From positions 1 to 7,802 of the forward strand of contig DGWI01000029.1 in assembly GCA_002396085.1 (NCBI GenBank): DNA of 7,802 nucleotides, written 5' to 3'. This stretch comes from Porphyromonadaceae bacterium UBA4262 (lineage in GTDB: Bacteria > Bacteroidota > Bacteroidia > Bacteroidales > Muribaculaceae). A program made the position numbers and the translations under genes. The notes under the pieces are model-generated. The model saw only the letters and a program-made list of their open reading frames with translations, ran no database searches and was not told the origin of the DNA. Of the stretch, positions 1-5,472 are shown in pieces. Every line of letters starts with the position of its first letter. The first letter of the stretch is position 1.

Positions 1-40
1 ATGCAAGCATCATTGCGCTCGTTTGCACAAGATTTGGTTG

Positions 41-65
41 CGCTGCAAGGTGCTCGCTTGCAGCG
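41..65. repeat. Perfect 9-bp inverted repeat (hairpin)
   Basis: CGCTGCAAG at 41-49 is followed by a 7-base loop and its exact reverse complement CTTGCAGCG at 57-65. No T-run follows (next bases AGGTA), so it does not look like an ordinary intrinsic terminator on the + strand. It sits 5 bases before the larger folded element at 71-164 and may belong to it. Confidence 0.75.
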
Positions 66-70
66 AGGTA

Positions 71-164
71 GTTTGTTTACCAGTAGCCGAAGGTGTCGCT
101 TCGCTCCACCCTCGGTTACTTAAATTGTCGCCTCCGGCGACGATACTCTATGCGGTTAACAAAC
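71..164. other. Nested inverted repeats forming a potential three-way junction
   Basis: Three helices nest. The outer stem pairs GTTTGTTTACC (71-81) with GGTTAACAAAC (154-164), 10 of 11 positions pairing. Directly inside it, AGTAGCCGAAGGTG (82-95) pairs with CACCCTCGGTTACT (107-120) with one G-T pair and one A-C mismatch, closing an 11-base loop. A third stem pairs 125-132 with 136-143 (GTCGCC/GGCGAC core plus T-G and T-A pairs) over a 3-base loop. Only about 14 bases lie unpaired at the junction. Such a fold could be a structured RNA, a palindromic repeat element of the REP or MITE kind, or a remnant of a mobile element. The sequence alone does not say which, or which strand is transcribed. 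Confidence 0.55.
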
Positions 165-337
165 CTATTTTTATCTACTGGGGACATCAGGTATATAGTT
201 CCCTAAATCAATGCCGCCTACTGATTACAGGTCCGATTCCGTAAATTTTTGCATGCACGAGGTGTATAAATCATTTCAAAATGTCTTCAAAAACGAAATT
301 ATGTGAGCATTGATATGTAAAACTCAAGAAAAAGGTG

Positions 338-345
338 TAATTTTG
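338..345 (+). promoter_or_regulatory. Probable -7 promoter element of the patatin gene
   Basis: TAATTTTG, followed by C, matches the Bacteroidota -7 consensus TAnnTTTG. The -33 half is weak: about 20 bases upstream there is only ATG (315-317) in place of TTG. The motif ends 5 bases before the ATG at 351, which would place transcription start at or almost on that codon; the other three promoters in the window end 25-32 bases before their ATG. Confidence 0.5.
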
Positions 346-350
346 CAGTC

Positions 351-2441
351 ATGAAATTGAAAAATATAAATATGATGTGTAGCATACCCGTACGATCGCT
401 GCTGGTGCTGCTAGTGGCGCTGCTGGGCTACTTGCCAGTATGCGCGCAAACTGTGGCGAATGACAGTGTGGGCGACCGCAAGAAGGTTGCTGTTGTGCTG
501 AGTGGTGGAGGCGCTTTTGGGGCCATCCATGTCGGGGCGCTCAAGGTCATTGAGGAAGTGGGCATCCCGGTCGATATGGTAGTAGGCACAAGCATGGGCA
601 GCATTGTGGGAGCCCTGTACAGTGTGGGCTATGATAGTGACGACATCGCCACGATGTTTCGCACGATGGACTGGACCGAACTCTTCCTTGACCGCGAAAA
701 CTACCGCAGGCTCTCGCTCGCCGATCGTGATGCACGCAACTCCTATATCTATGAGCGCGATTTCTATGTGCGTGGAGGCATTGACCCCCAGCCGGGAGGA
801 TTGATCAGGGGCAATCGGGTAGAGGGCGCCTTTGCCTATTACTTGCAGGGCCATACCGATAGCATTGACTTCTTGCGCGACCTGCCTCGCCAGTTTGCAT
901 GTGTGGCGACCGACCTTGTCGAGGACGAGGAGGTGGTTTTGACACACGGCAGGCTAGTTGAGAGCATGCGCGCCAGTATGTCAATCCCTGGTGTGTTCAC
1001 CCCTGTGCACATGGGCGATCTGGTGCTCGTTGATGGTGGCGCTAAGAACAACTTTGCTGCCGATGTGGCGCGACGACTGGGTGCCGACATCGTCATTGGT
1101 GTCAAGTTTGATCTGGAATTGGGCACCGACAAGCAGTATCGCACACTCATCGATGTGATGGAGCGCTCGGCCGGCAGCGATGTGAGCCGACGAGCACGAG
1201 AGAACGAGAAATATTGCGACTTGCTCATCAAGGTGCCGGTGCGAGGCTACACCAGTGGCAGTTTCACCAAGGGGGCAATCAATGCACTGCTCGAACGGGG
1301 CGAGAAATACGCGCGCGAGAAGATGGACTCGCTGATGCTGCTCAAGTCGCAGATAGGGTTGCGCCAGGGCGAGAACAACGCGATGCATCTGCGCGAAATC
1401 AACAACCTGCAGCCAATCGATGATGGCAAGGGGGGACTCATCAAGTCGCATGAGGCGAGCACCATTCAGGCTGGCTTGGGATTGCGCTTTGACAACGAGG
1501 ACATCATGGCAGCCAAACTTGGGGGGCGCTACTTCATTGGTGACAAGGCGAACAAGGAATTGGACTTGACCCTACGATTAGGCTTGCGCTCGATGTTGCG
1601 ACTGGGCTTCGACTACGAACCTTCGCCGTGGAAGAAGATGGGTCTGAGTTATGAAATCTGGTACAAATACATTGACCTGTTCACTCGTGGCAAGCGGAGC
1701 AACAATCTGTCGTTCATGTACCAGCATGACAATGTCAAGCTGTTCTCGTTCGAGGCCATGTGTTTTGATTGCGAGATTGGGGTGGGATGGGAGCACTATC
1801 ACATCTTCAGTGACCTGTGGAACAACAATAGCACCATGACATTCAAGCGCAACGAGCATTTCTTCAACTATCATGCGCAATTGCGCTATGACAGCGAGGA
1901 TAAGCACTACTTTGCCACTCGTGGCACTCGTGCCGAGGCTCGTTATGCTTATTATACCGACAACTTTGCCCAGTGGAACGGGCACAGTGGCATCAGTGCG
2001 GTGTCGGCCATGTGGCAGACCACAATCTCGTTGACTAGCAAGACACAACTGCGGCCCAGTGTGTATGGGCGACTGCTCTTTGGCGACGACCTGCCTGTGC
2101 TCATGGGCAATGTGGCTGGAGGCGCGACCTATGGCAAGTTCTTCGACCAGCAGGTGCCCATGGTGGGTGGGGGGCATGCCGAGTTTTTTGACTCCAAGTT
2201 GATTGCCGCCTCGTTGCGGCTGCAGCAGCGACTCAAGGGGCATCACTATGTGCTGCTAGATGCCGGGGTTGCCGAGCATAACAATGACTTGGACCGCATC
2301 TTCGACCGGCGGCTCATGTGGGGCACACGCCTTGCCTATTACTATAACAGTGGCATCGTTGGACCGTTGGGTGTGTCGTTGGGATGGAACAATCACACGC
2401 ATCGTCTGAACTTGTTGGTCTCGCTGGGCTATGACTTCTGA
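351..2441 (+). CDS. Patatin-like phospholipase fused to an outer-membrane beta-barrel (PlpD/type Vd-like)
   Basis: A predicted acyl hydrolase acting on phospholipids at the cell surface or periplasm, carried by its own barrel. The 696-residue product starts with a signal peptide (about 1-32, cleavage likely after V-C-A). The patatin domain spans about 45-325 and has all the expected elements: oxyanion loop GGGAFG (52-57), nucleophile in GTSMG (Ser81), the block RASMSIPGVF (207-216), and catalytic Asp228 in DGG. From about 372 to the terminal Phe696 the sequence has the alternating pattern of an Omp85/D15-like barrel, including an RGTR loop (524-527), a GGATYGKFFDQQVP stretch (590-603) and a closing SLGYDF as expected of a BAM substrate. 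Only about 45 residues separate the two parts, too few for the POTRA domain usual in this architecture. The start at 351 is the outermost ATG; promoter position favours Met8 (372) or Met9 (375). The family is well supported; substrate is unknown. Confidence 0.92.
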   Translation: MKLKNINMMCSIPVRSLLVLLVALLGYLPVCAQTVANDSVGDRKKVAVVLSGGGAFGAIHVGALKVIEEVGIPVDMVVGTSMGSIVGALYSVGYDSDDIATMFRTMDWTELFLDRENYRRLSLADRDARNSYIYERDFYVRGGIDPQPGGLIRGNRVEGAFAYYLQGHTDSIDFLRDLPRQFACVATDLVEDEEVVLTHGRLVESMRASMSIPGVFTPVHMGDLVLVDGGAKNNFAADVARRLGADIVIGVKFDLELGTDKQYRTLIDVMERSAGSDVSRRARENEKYCDLLIKVPVRGYTSGSFTKGAINALLERGEKYAREKMDSLMLLKSQIGLRQGENNAMHLREINNLQPIDDGKGGLIKSHEASTIQAGLGLRFDNEDIMAAKLGGRYFIGDKANKELDLTLRLGLRSMLRLGFDYEPSPWKKMGLSYEIWYKYIDLFTRGKRSNNLSFMYQHDNVKLFSFEAMCFDCEIGVGWEHYHIFSDLWNNNSTMTFKRNEHFFNYHAQLRYDSEDKHYFATRGTRAEARYAYYTDNFAQWNGHSGISAVSAMWQTTISLTSKTQLRPSVYGRLLFGDDLPVLMGNVAGGATYGKFFDQQVPMVGGGHAEFFDSKLIAASLRLQQRLKGHHYVLLDAGVAEHNNDLDRIFDRRLMWGTRLAYYYNSGIVGPLGVSLGWNNHTHRLNLLVSLGYDF

Positions 2442-2461
2442 CCCCATTGCGCGCTCTATTG

Positions 2462-2496
2462 AGCTTGGTACAAGCTGGTTGATAGCCAGAGGTTTT
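2462..2496 (+). terminator. Weak terminator candidate after the patatin gene
   Basis: AGCTTG (2462-2467) and CAAGCT (2471-2476) form a perfect 6-bp hairpin with a 3-base loop. An alternative 4-bp stem CTGG/CCAG (2475-2478 with 2486-2489) is followed by a short run of four T at 2493-2496. Neither has the usual strong stem plus long T-run, so this is tentative. Confidence 0.22.
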
Positions 2497-2504
2497 GTGC
2501 CGAT

Positions 2505-2522
2505 ATGAACAAGAATGAACAA
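2505..2522. repeat. Direct repeat ATGAACAA, 10-bp period, upstream of the pldA promoter
   Basis: ATGAACAA occurs at 2505-2512 and exactly again at 2515-2522, one DNA helical turn apart. The pair ends 28 bases before the -7 element at 2551, just upstream of the expected -33 position. That is where an activator binding as a same-face dimer would sit. No regulator is encoded nearby, so its role is inferred from position only. Confidence 0.4.
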
Positions 2523-2550
2523 ATATGGTGTTTAATTTCAAAAAAAATCT

Positions 2551-2558
2551 TATCTTTG
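2551..2558 (+). promoter_or_regulatory. -7 promoter element of pldA
   Basis: TATCTTTG followed by C is a full match to the Bacteroidota -7 consensus TAnnTTTG. It ends 27 bases before the ATG at 2586, a normal leader length for this window. The -33 half is poor (GTG/GTTT around 2528-2533), which fits a promoter that may need help from an activator. Confidence 0.65.
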
Positions 2559-2585
2559 CGGTCTGAAAAAGTGACAATTATCTGA

Positions 2586-3434
2586 ATGTATATGAATGTA
2601 TGGAAAATTCTTTGTCTGGTTGTAGCCATTTCTTTGGCATGGCCAGGCAGAGCACAGATTACTGAAATCGGTGACATGGACAAACTGAATGCCGATAGCA
2701 TTCTCAGTGATTTCGACAACCGTCCCTTCTTCGGGCTGTTCAAGGACAACTATTTTGCGCTAGGAACAGCACTGAACCAGCGCCCCACCGAGTTTAACAG
2801 TGATGTGAAGTTTCAAATCAGTTTCCAGCAGCGCCTCACCCGCAGTGTGTTGCCATGGCATTCACACTTGTTCTTGTCTTATTCGCAGAAGGCCATGTGG
2901 AATATCTTTGAGGAGTCATTGCCATTCCATGACCTGAACTTCAATCCAGGCATTGGTATTTCTAAACTTCTCATACTCAAGGGGAAACTAGTCGGTAAGG
3001 CGACCCTTATGCTCGAGCATGAGTCTAATGGCCGTGACGGCGAGGCATCGCGCAGTTGGAACAAGATTTCGCTCAGTGCATCGGCGTTTATCTTGCCCGA
3101 ACTGATGGTGCACGCCAAGGGGTGGATTCCCATCATCGACGGACAGCAGAACAAGGACATCCTCAAGTACAGCGGCATCTACCAGATGGGTATGCAATTT
3201 GTCTCGACCAACAAGCGTTGGGTCTTCGATGTCACGCTGATTAAGCGCAAGGGATGGAACCTGAACTACAATACCATCTTGAATGTCGGATTCCGCCTGC
3301 GCAAGAAGGATAATCAGTTCTTGATGTTGCATTTCTATGATGGATATGGCGAGAACTTGCTTGACTATAACAAGTATCATTGCCGTCTGCGCCTGGGATT
3401 GCTCATCCGGCCCACGTTCTTTAGCGACTTTTAA
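2586..3434 (+). CDS. pldA: Outer-membrane phospholipase A (OMPLA, PldA)
   Basis: A calcium-dependent integral outer-membrane enzyme that removes acyl chains from phospholipids misplaced in the outer leaflet. The 282-residue product has a signal peptide (about 1-23, cut after G-R-A). The active-site block HESNGR (145-150) then SRSWN (155-159) reproduces the E. coli enzyme closely: His145, Ser147 and Asn159 keep the spacing of E. coli His142, Ser144 and Asn156, while Arg150 and Ser155 match the calcium-site Arg147 and Ser152. The C-terminal block DGYGENLLDYN (252-262) is another family hallmark, and the protein ends in Phe like other barrel proteins. Length is close to the family norm. A second Met at residue 3 (2592) could be the real start. 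The gene has its own promoter, and the lipoprotein gene follows after 32 bp without a visible promoter, suggesting one transcript. Activity in the family requires dimerisation and calcium, so control may be post-translational. Confidence 0.93.
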   Translation: MYMNVWKILCLVVAISLAWPGRAQITEIGDMDKLNADSILSDFDNRPFFGLFKDNYFALGTALNQRPTEFNSDVKFQISFQQRLTRSVLPWHSHLFLSYSQKAMWNIFEESLPFHDLNFNPGIGISKLLILKGKLVGKATLMLEHESNGRDGEASRSWNKISLSASAFILPELMVHAKGWIPIIDGQQNKDILKYSGIYQMGMQFVSTNKRWVFDVTLIKRKGWNLNYNTILNVGFRLRKKDNQFLMLHFYDGYGENLLDYNKYHCRLRLGLLIRPTFFSDF

Positions 3435-3447
3435 TAATCAATTAACC

Positions 3448-3467
3448 TAATAATTAACTAATTATTA
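3448..3467. repeat. A/T-only 9-bp perfect inverted repeat abutting a start codon
   Basis: TAATAATTA (3448-3456), two bases AC, then TAATTATTA (3459-3467). The right arm ends on the A of the lipoprotein ATG. It sits in a low-complexity leader that also repeats AATTAAC. Being all A/T, a hairpin would be weak; it may simply reflect the A-rich leaders that Bacteroidota use in place of Shine-Dalgarno sites. Confidence 0.5.
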
Positions 3468-4270
3468 TGAAGAAATTATTATGTGCAGTCGTCCTTGTGG
3501 CGATGATGATGGCTGGTGGATGCCGGCAGAGTGCTACCGAGGTTGCCACAGGGAGCAATGACACGGTTGCGTGGTATGACAATGACTCGGCACTGATGGC
3601 CGATCTCAAGGCAGCCATTGAGGATGCCAAGGTGCTTGATACGACTAAGATCTCTAACGACTTGATGCCCATCCGCAAGGGCTATCCCGGCGAGGAGTGG
3701 GCAAACTTCGATGGTCATGATATGGTTCTGGTGGTTACGCTGGTCGACTCGAGCCGTCTGAAGAAGTTCTTCGGTCAGGACGGTGTCTATCGCATCGACC
3801 GTGAGATGGGTACTTGGGTATCGTTGCCAGCCGACTGGGCCAAGCGTGCCGCTGCCTTTGAGGGCTTGGATAGTGTTGCGGCTCACATGCGGCTCATCCA
3901 GATGTATGGATTGGATCCCACGTGCGACTATGACATCATGGTCAGTTTCTATGCCGACCCTGCAACGATGTTCCGTCCCGCACACGATCCCGACATCACT
4001 ACGACATCGGTCGGGCTTGAATTCCCCGACTATGCCAACGAGAGTTATAAGGTTGGCGAGACTAACTTCCGCGAGTGGTACCGCTATAGCGTTGAAGCCG
4101 CCTACGAGGACGACAGCCCGCTGCCCTGGACGCAACTGGGCTACACCTACGACTGGCACCATGGTGCCGACAAGCATGGCGTGTCGGAGTATATCGTGGG
4201 CCACAACTCGCTCATCAAGGTCAAGTCGGCACAGACTGCATGGCAGTTTGTCCAGAGCCTGAAGCGATAG
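3467..4270 (+). CDS. Lipoprotein of a conserved Bacteroidota family, function unknown
   Basis: A 267-residue product with a type II signal peptide: a short basic start (KK), a hydrophobic stretch, then AGGC with Cys19 as the lipidated residue. After Cys19 comes RQSATEV, which does not look like the acidic surface-export signal of Bacteroidota, so the inner face of the outer membrane is the likelier location. The mature part is acidic and rich in Trp and Tyr, with no transmembrane segment. Blocks that I recall, from memory only, as conserved in unnamed Bacteroides proteins are LMPIRKGYPG (66-75), HDMVLVVT (84-91), RLIQMYGLDP (142-151), FRPAHDPDI (169-177), PWTQLGYTYDW (220-230) and HGVSEYIV (237-244). 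No catalytic motif is recognised. The gene lies 32 bp after pldA with no promoter motif between, so it probably shares the pldA transcript, which hints at an envelope role but does not prove one. The coding sequence is intact. Confidence 0.85.
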   Translation: MKKLLCAVVLVAMMMAGGCRQSATEVATGSNDTVAWYDNDSALMADLKAAIEDAKVLDTTKISNDLMPIRKGYPGEEWANFDGHDMVLVVTLVDSSRLKKFFGQDGVYRIDREMGTWVSLPADWAKRAAAFEGLDSVAAHMRLIQMYGLDPTCDYDIMVSFYADPATMFRPAHDPDITTTSVGLEFPDYANESYKVGETNFREWYRYSVEAAYEDDSPLPWTQLGYTYDWHHGADKHGVSEYIVGHNSLIKVKSAQTAWQFVQSLKR

Positions 4271-4287
4271 AGCTCTGTCTCGCTTTT
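4262..4287 (+). terminator. Possible terminator of the pldA-lipoprotein unit
   Basis: AAGCGA (4262-4267, the last two sense codons of the lipoprotein gene) pairs perfectly with TCGCTT (4280-4285), with the stem running into TTTT at 4284-4287. The loop holds the stop codon and the palindrome AGAGCTCT. A second, weaker 4-bp stem (ACCT 4301-4304, AGGT 4311-4314) precedes a longer T-rich run at 4314-4327. Either or both could end transcription before the corA promoter. Confidence 0.35.
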
Positions 4288-4340
4288 AGATTGTATGGCC
4301 ACCTCACGAAAGGTTTTTATTTTATTTCTGCATGGATATG

Positions 4341-4372
4341 TTGGCATAATTCAGCAATTCGTGTTATATTTG
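4341..4372 (+). promoter_or_regulatory. Promoter of corA (-33 TTG, -7 TATATTTG)
   Basis: TTG at 4341-4343 and TATATTTG at 4365-4372 (followed by C) are separated by 21 bases, close to the Bacteroidota -33/-7 arrangement. The motif ends 25 bases before the ATG at 4398. GAAGG at 4391-4395 resembles a Shine-Dalgarno site but lies only 2 bases from the ATG, so it is unlikely to act as one. Confidence 0.7.
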
Positions 4373-4397
4373 CAATATCGAATAACTCCCGAAGGTC

Positions 4398-5327
4398 ATG
4401 ATTGCTTATTGGACATACGATTCGCGTTACATTCAGGTGGATGAATGGCAGCCCAATGCCTGGATTAGGGTCGACAACCCCACCGCCGATGAGTTGAGTA
4501 TGCTGGAAACTCGTTGGGAAGTACCTCTCAACTTTGTGCATGATGCCGAGGATGCCGACGAGCGCCCACGTCTCGACCAAGAGGATGGTTGGCTGGCGGT
4601 CATCGTGCGTGTGCCCATTCGGTGTGATGATGTCGATGGAGGCCCTGAGTTCCATACGCGTCCCTTGGCCATCATGATGCGTGGCGATGTGTTTGTCACG
4701 GTCAGTTTCTTTGACAACGAGGTGCTTGCCGACTTTGTGCAGTGGAGCAACCGTCGTCGGCAACCCGAACGTCGTGGCTACGACATGGTCTTGTCGATAC
4801 TCCTGTCTAGTTCGGTGTGGTATCTCAAATATCTCAAGCAGATGGACATCATGATGCAGAGTGCCGAAGACCGTCTCGATGAGTCGATGGATAATGAAGA
4901 GCTGCAGAGGATGTTGGGGCTAGGCAAGTTCCTGATTTACTTCATCACCTCGTTGAGAGGCAACGAGGTGGTGCTCATGCGGCTCAAGAAGTTGCTGCGC
5001 AGTGCCGCCTGTGATGAGGATTTGCTCGACGATGTCGACATCGAGATGCAGCAAGCCTATGACACCGCCAACATCTACAGTCAGATTCTCGACCGTCAAC
5101 AGTCATCCTATGCCTCTATCATCGGCAACAACATGAATGTGATCATGCGCACACTCACGGTGATCACCATCATCCTGATGGTTCCAACGGGCATTGCGGG
5201 TTTCTATGGCATGAACGTTCCCAACGGTATGGAAACATGGACGTGGGGCTTTGCGTTTTCTATCTTGATTTCGGCTATACTCTCGGTACTCATCTACGTC
5301 TATCTTAAGCGCAAGCGGTTAATCTGA
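4398..5327 (+). CDS. corA: CorA-family divalent metal ion channel (probable Mg2+/Co2+ uptake)
   Basis: An inner-membrane pentameric channel family that admits Mg2+ (also Co2+ or Ni2+). The 309-residue product has the full layout: a soluble N-terminal domain (about 1-150), a long charged helical region (about 150-248, the funnel stalk), then two membrane segments (about 250-269 and 283-303). The family signature YGMN lies at 270-273, at the end of the first segment, and continues VPNG into the periplasmic loop. The C-terminus KRKRLI is short and basic, as expected for the cytoplasmic end. Length is near the family norm (E. coli CorA 316). The ATG at 4398 fits the promoter ending at 4372. Ion choice within the superfamily cannot be settled from sequence: some relatives (ZntB) move Zn2+. 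It has its own promoter and is probably not part of the pldA transcript. Confidence 0.92.
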   Translation: MIAYWTYDSRYIQVDEWQPNAWIRVDNPTADELSMLETRWEVPLNFVHDAEDADERPRLDQEDGWLAVIVRVPIRCDDVDGGPEFHTRPLAIMMRGDVFVTVSFFDNEVLADFVQWSNRRRQPERRGYDMVLSILLSSSVWYLKYLKQMDIMMQSAEDRLDESMDNEELQRMLGLGKFLIYFITSLRGNEVVLMRLKKLLRSAACDEDLLDDVDIEMQQAYDTANIYSQILDRQQSSYASIIGNNMNVIMRTLTVITIILMVPTGIAGFYGMNVPNGMETWTWGFAFSILISAILSVLIYVYLKRKRLI

Positions 5328-5340
5328 CCTTCCATGACTG

Positions 5341-5356
5341 TTTTTGGCCACAAAAA
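5341..5356. repeat. Small inverted repeat after corA
   Basis: TTTTTG (5341-5346), loop GCCA, CAAAAA (5351-5356). The stem is a perfect 6 bp but almost all A/T, with no T-run afterwards on the + strand. It may be a weak terminator for corA; I see no better one before pnp. Confidence 0.25.
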
Positions 5357-5380
5357 TTCTTAATTCATCATTCTTAATTC
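5356..5380. repeat. Short direct repeats ATTCTTAATTC in the pnp upstream region
   Basis: ATTCTTAATTC is present at 5356-5366 and 5370-5380, a 14-base period, and TTAATT follows again at 5381-5386. Runs of this TTCTTAATTC kind resemble A/T-rich filler that I recall as common between Bacteroidales genes, so a specific function should not be assumed. Confidence 0.55.
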
Positions 5381-5383
5381 TTA

Positions 5384-5397
5384 ATTATTTAAATAAT
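5384..5397. repeat. 14-bp perfect A/T palindrome upstream of the pnp promoter
   Basis: ATTATTTAAATAAT is its own reverse complement. It ends 12 bases before the -33 TTGG at 5410. Position would suit an operator or an A/T-rich upstream element contacted by RNA polymerase, but in sequence this rich in A/T it could be chance. Confidence 0.4.
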
Positions 5398-5409
5398 GTG
5401 GCAAAATCG

Positions 5410-5440
5410 TTGGCAGATAGACAGAAAATGACTACCTTTG
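5410..5440 (+). promoter_or_regulatory. Promoter of pnp (-33 TTGG, -7 TACCTTTG)
   Basis: TTGG at 5410-5413, a 19-base spacer, and TACCTTTG at 5433-5440 followed by C: the clearest promoter in the window. Transcription should begin near 5446, which rules out any pnp start codon upstream of it and supports the ATG at 5473, 32 bases past the motif. Confidence 0.75.
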
Positions 5441-5472
5441 CCCGAATTTTTTTACAAGTTATCAAAAATTAT

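Larger units (their letters stand above)
1..337. other. Non-coding region rich in inverted repeats; no gene supported
   Basis: No open frame here has a recognisable protein. The only one of any length on the + strand (23-244) runs straight through the hairpin arms and has unremarkable composition. The left two thirds (about 1-235) is packed with inverted and direct repeats, described separately at 41-65 and 71-164. A further hairpin is possible at 180-185/198-203 (GGGGAC with GTTCCC, one G-T pair). CTACTG occurs at 175-180 and 218-223, and its complement CAGTAG lies at 81-86. From about 241 to 337 the sequence turns A/T-rich, as expected for the upstream region of the patatin gene. The segment is cut by the window edge, so its true left limit is unknown. 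Confidence 0.6.

Noticed and set aside
71..164. Integron attC recombination site
   Set aside because: The palindromic form is suggestive, but the required RYYYAAC and GTTRRRY core pair is not present at the ends and there is no integrase or cassette structure.
160..167. Minus-strand -7-like motif TAGGTTTG
   Set aside because: The 8 bases match, but no -33 TTG lies at the right distance, no minus-strand gene follows, and the bases are explained as part of the inverted-repeat stem.
23..244. A 73-residue open frame on the + strand
   Set aside because: It passes through both strands of the hairpin arms, lacks any recognisable domain, signal peptide or promoter, and its end coincides with the structured repeats. 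Chance frame.
225..245. Resemblance to a tRNA T-arm (GGTCCGATTCC)
   Set aside because: The flanking bases do not form a 5-bp stem, and no acceptor, D or anticodon arm can be placed upstream. Not a tRNA or tmRNA end.
411..947. 178-residue open frame antisense to the patatin gene
   Set aside because: Opposite a strongly supported catalytic domain and without recognisable features; shadow.
5344..5472. N-terminal extension of PNPase starting at a TTG
   Set aside because: It lies upstream of or across the promoter, consists of translated A/T-rich repeats, and the family's N-terminus begins at 5473.
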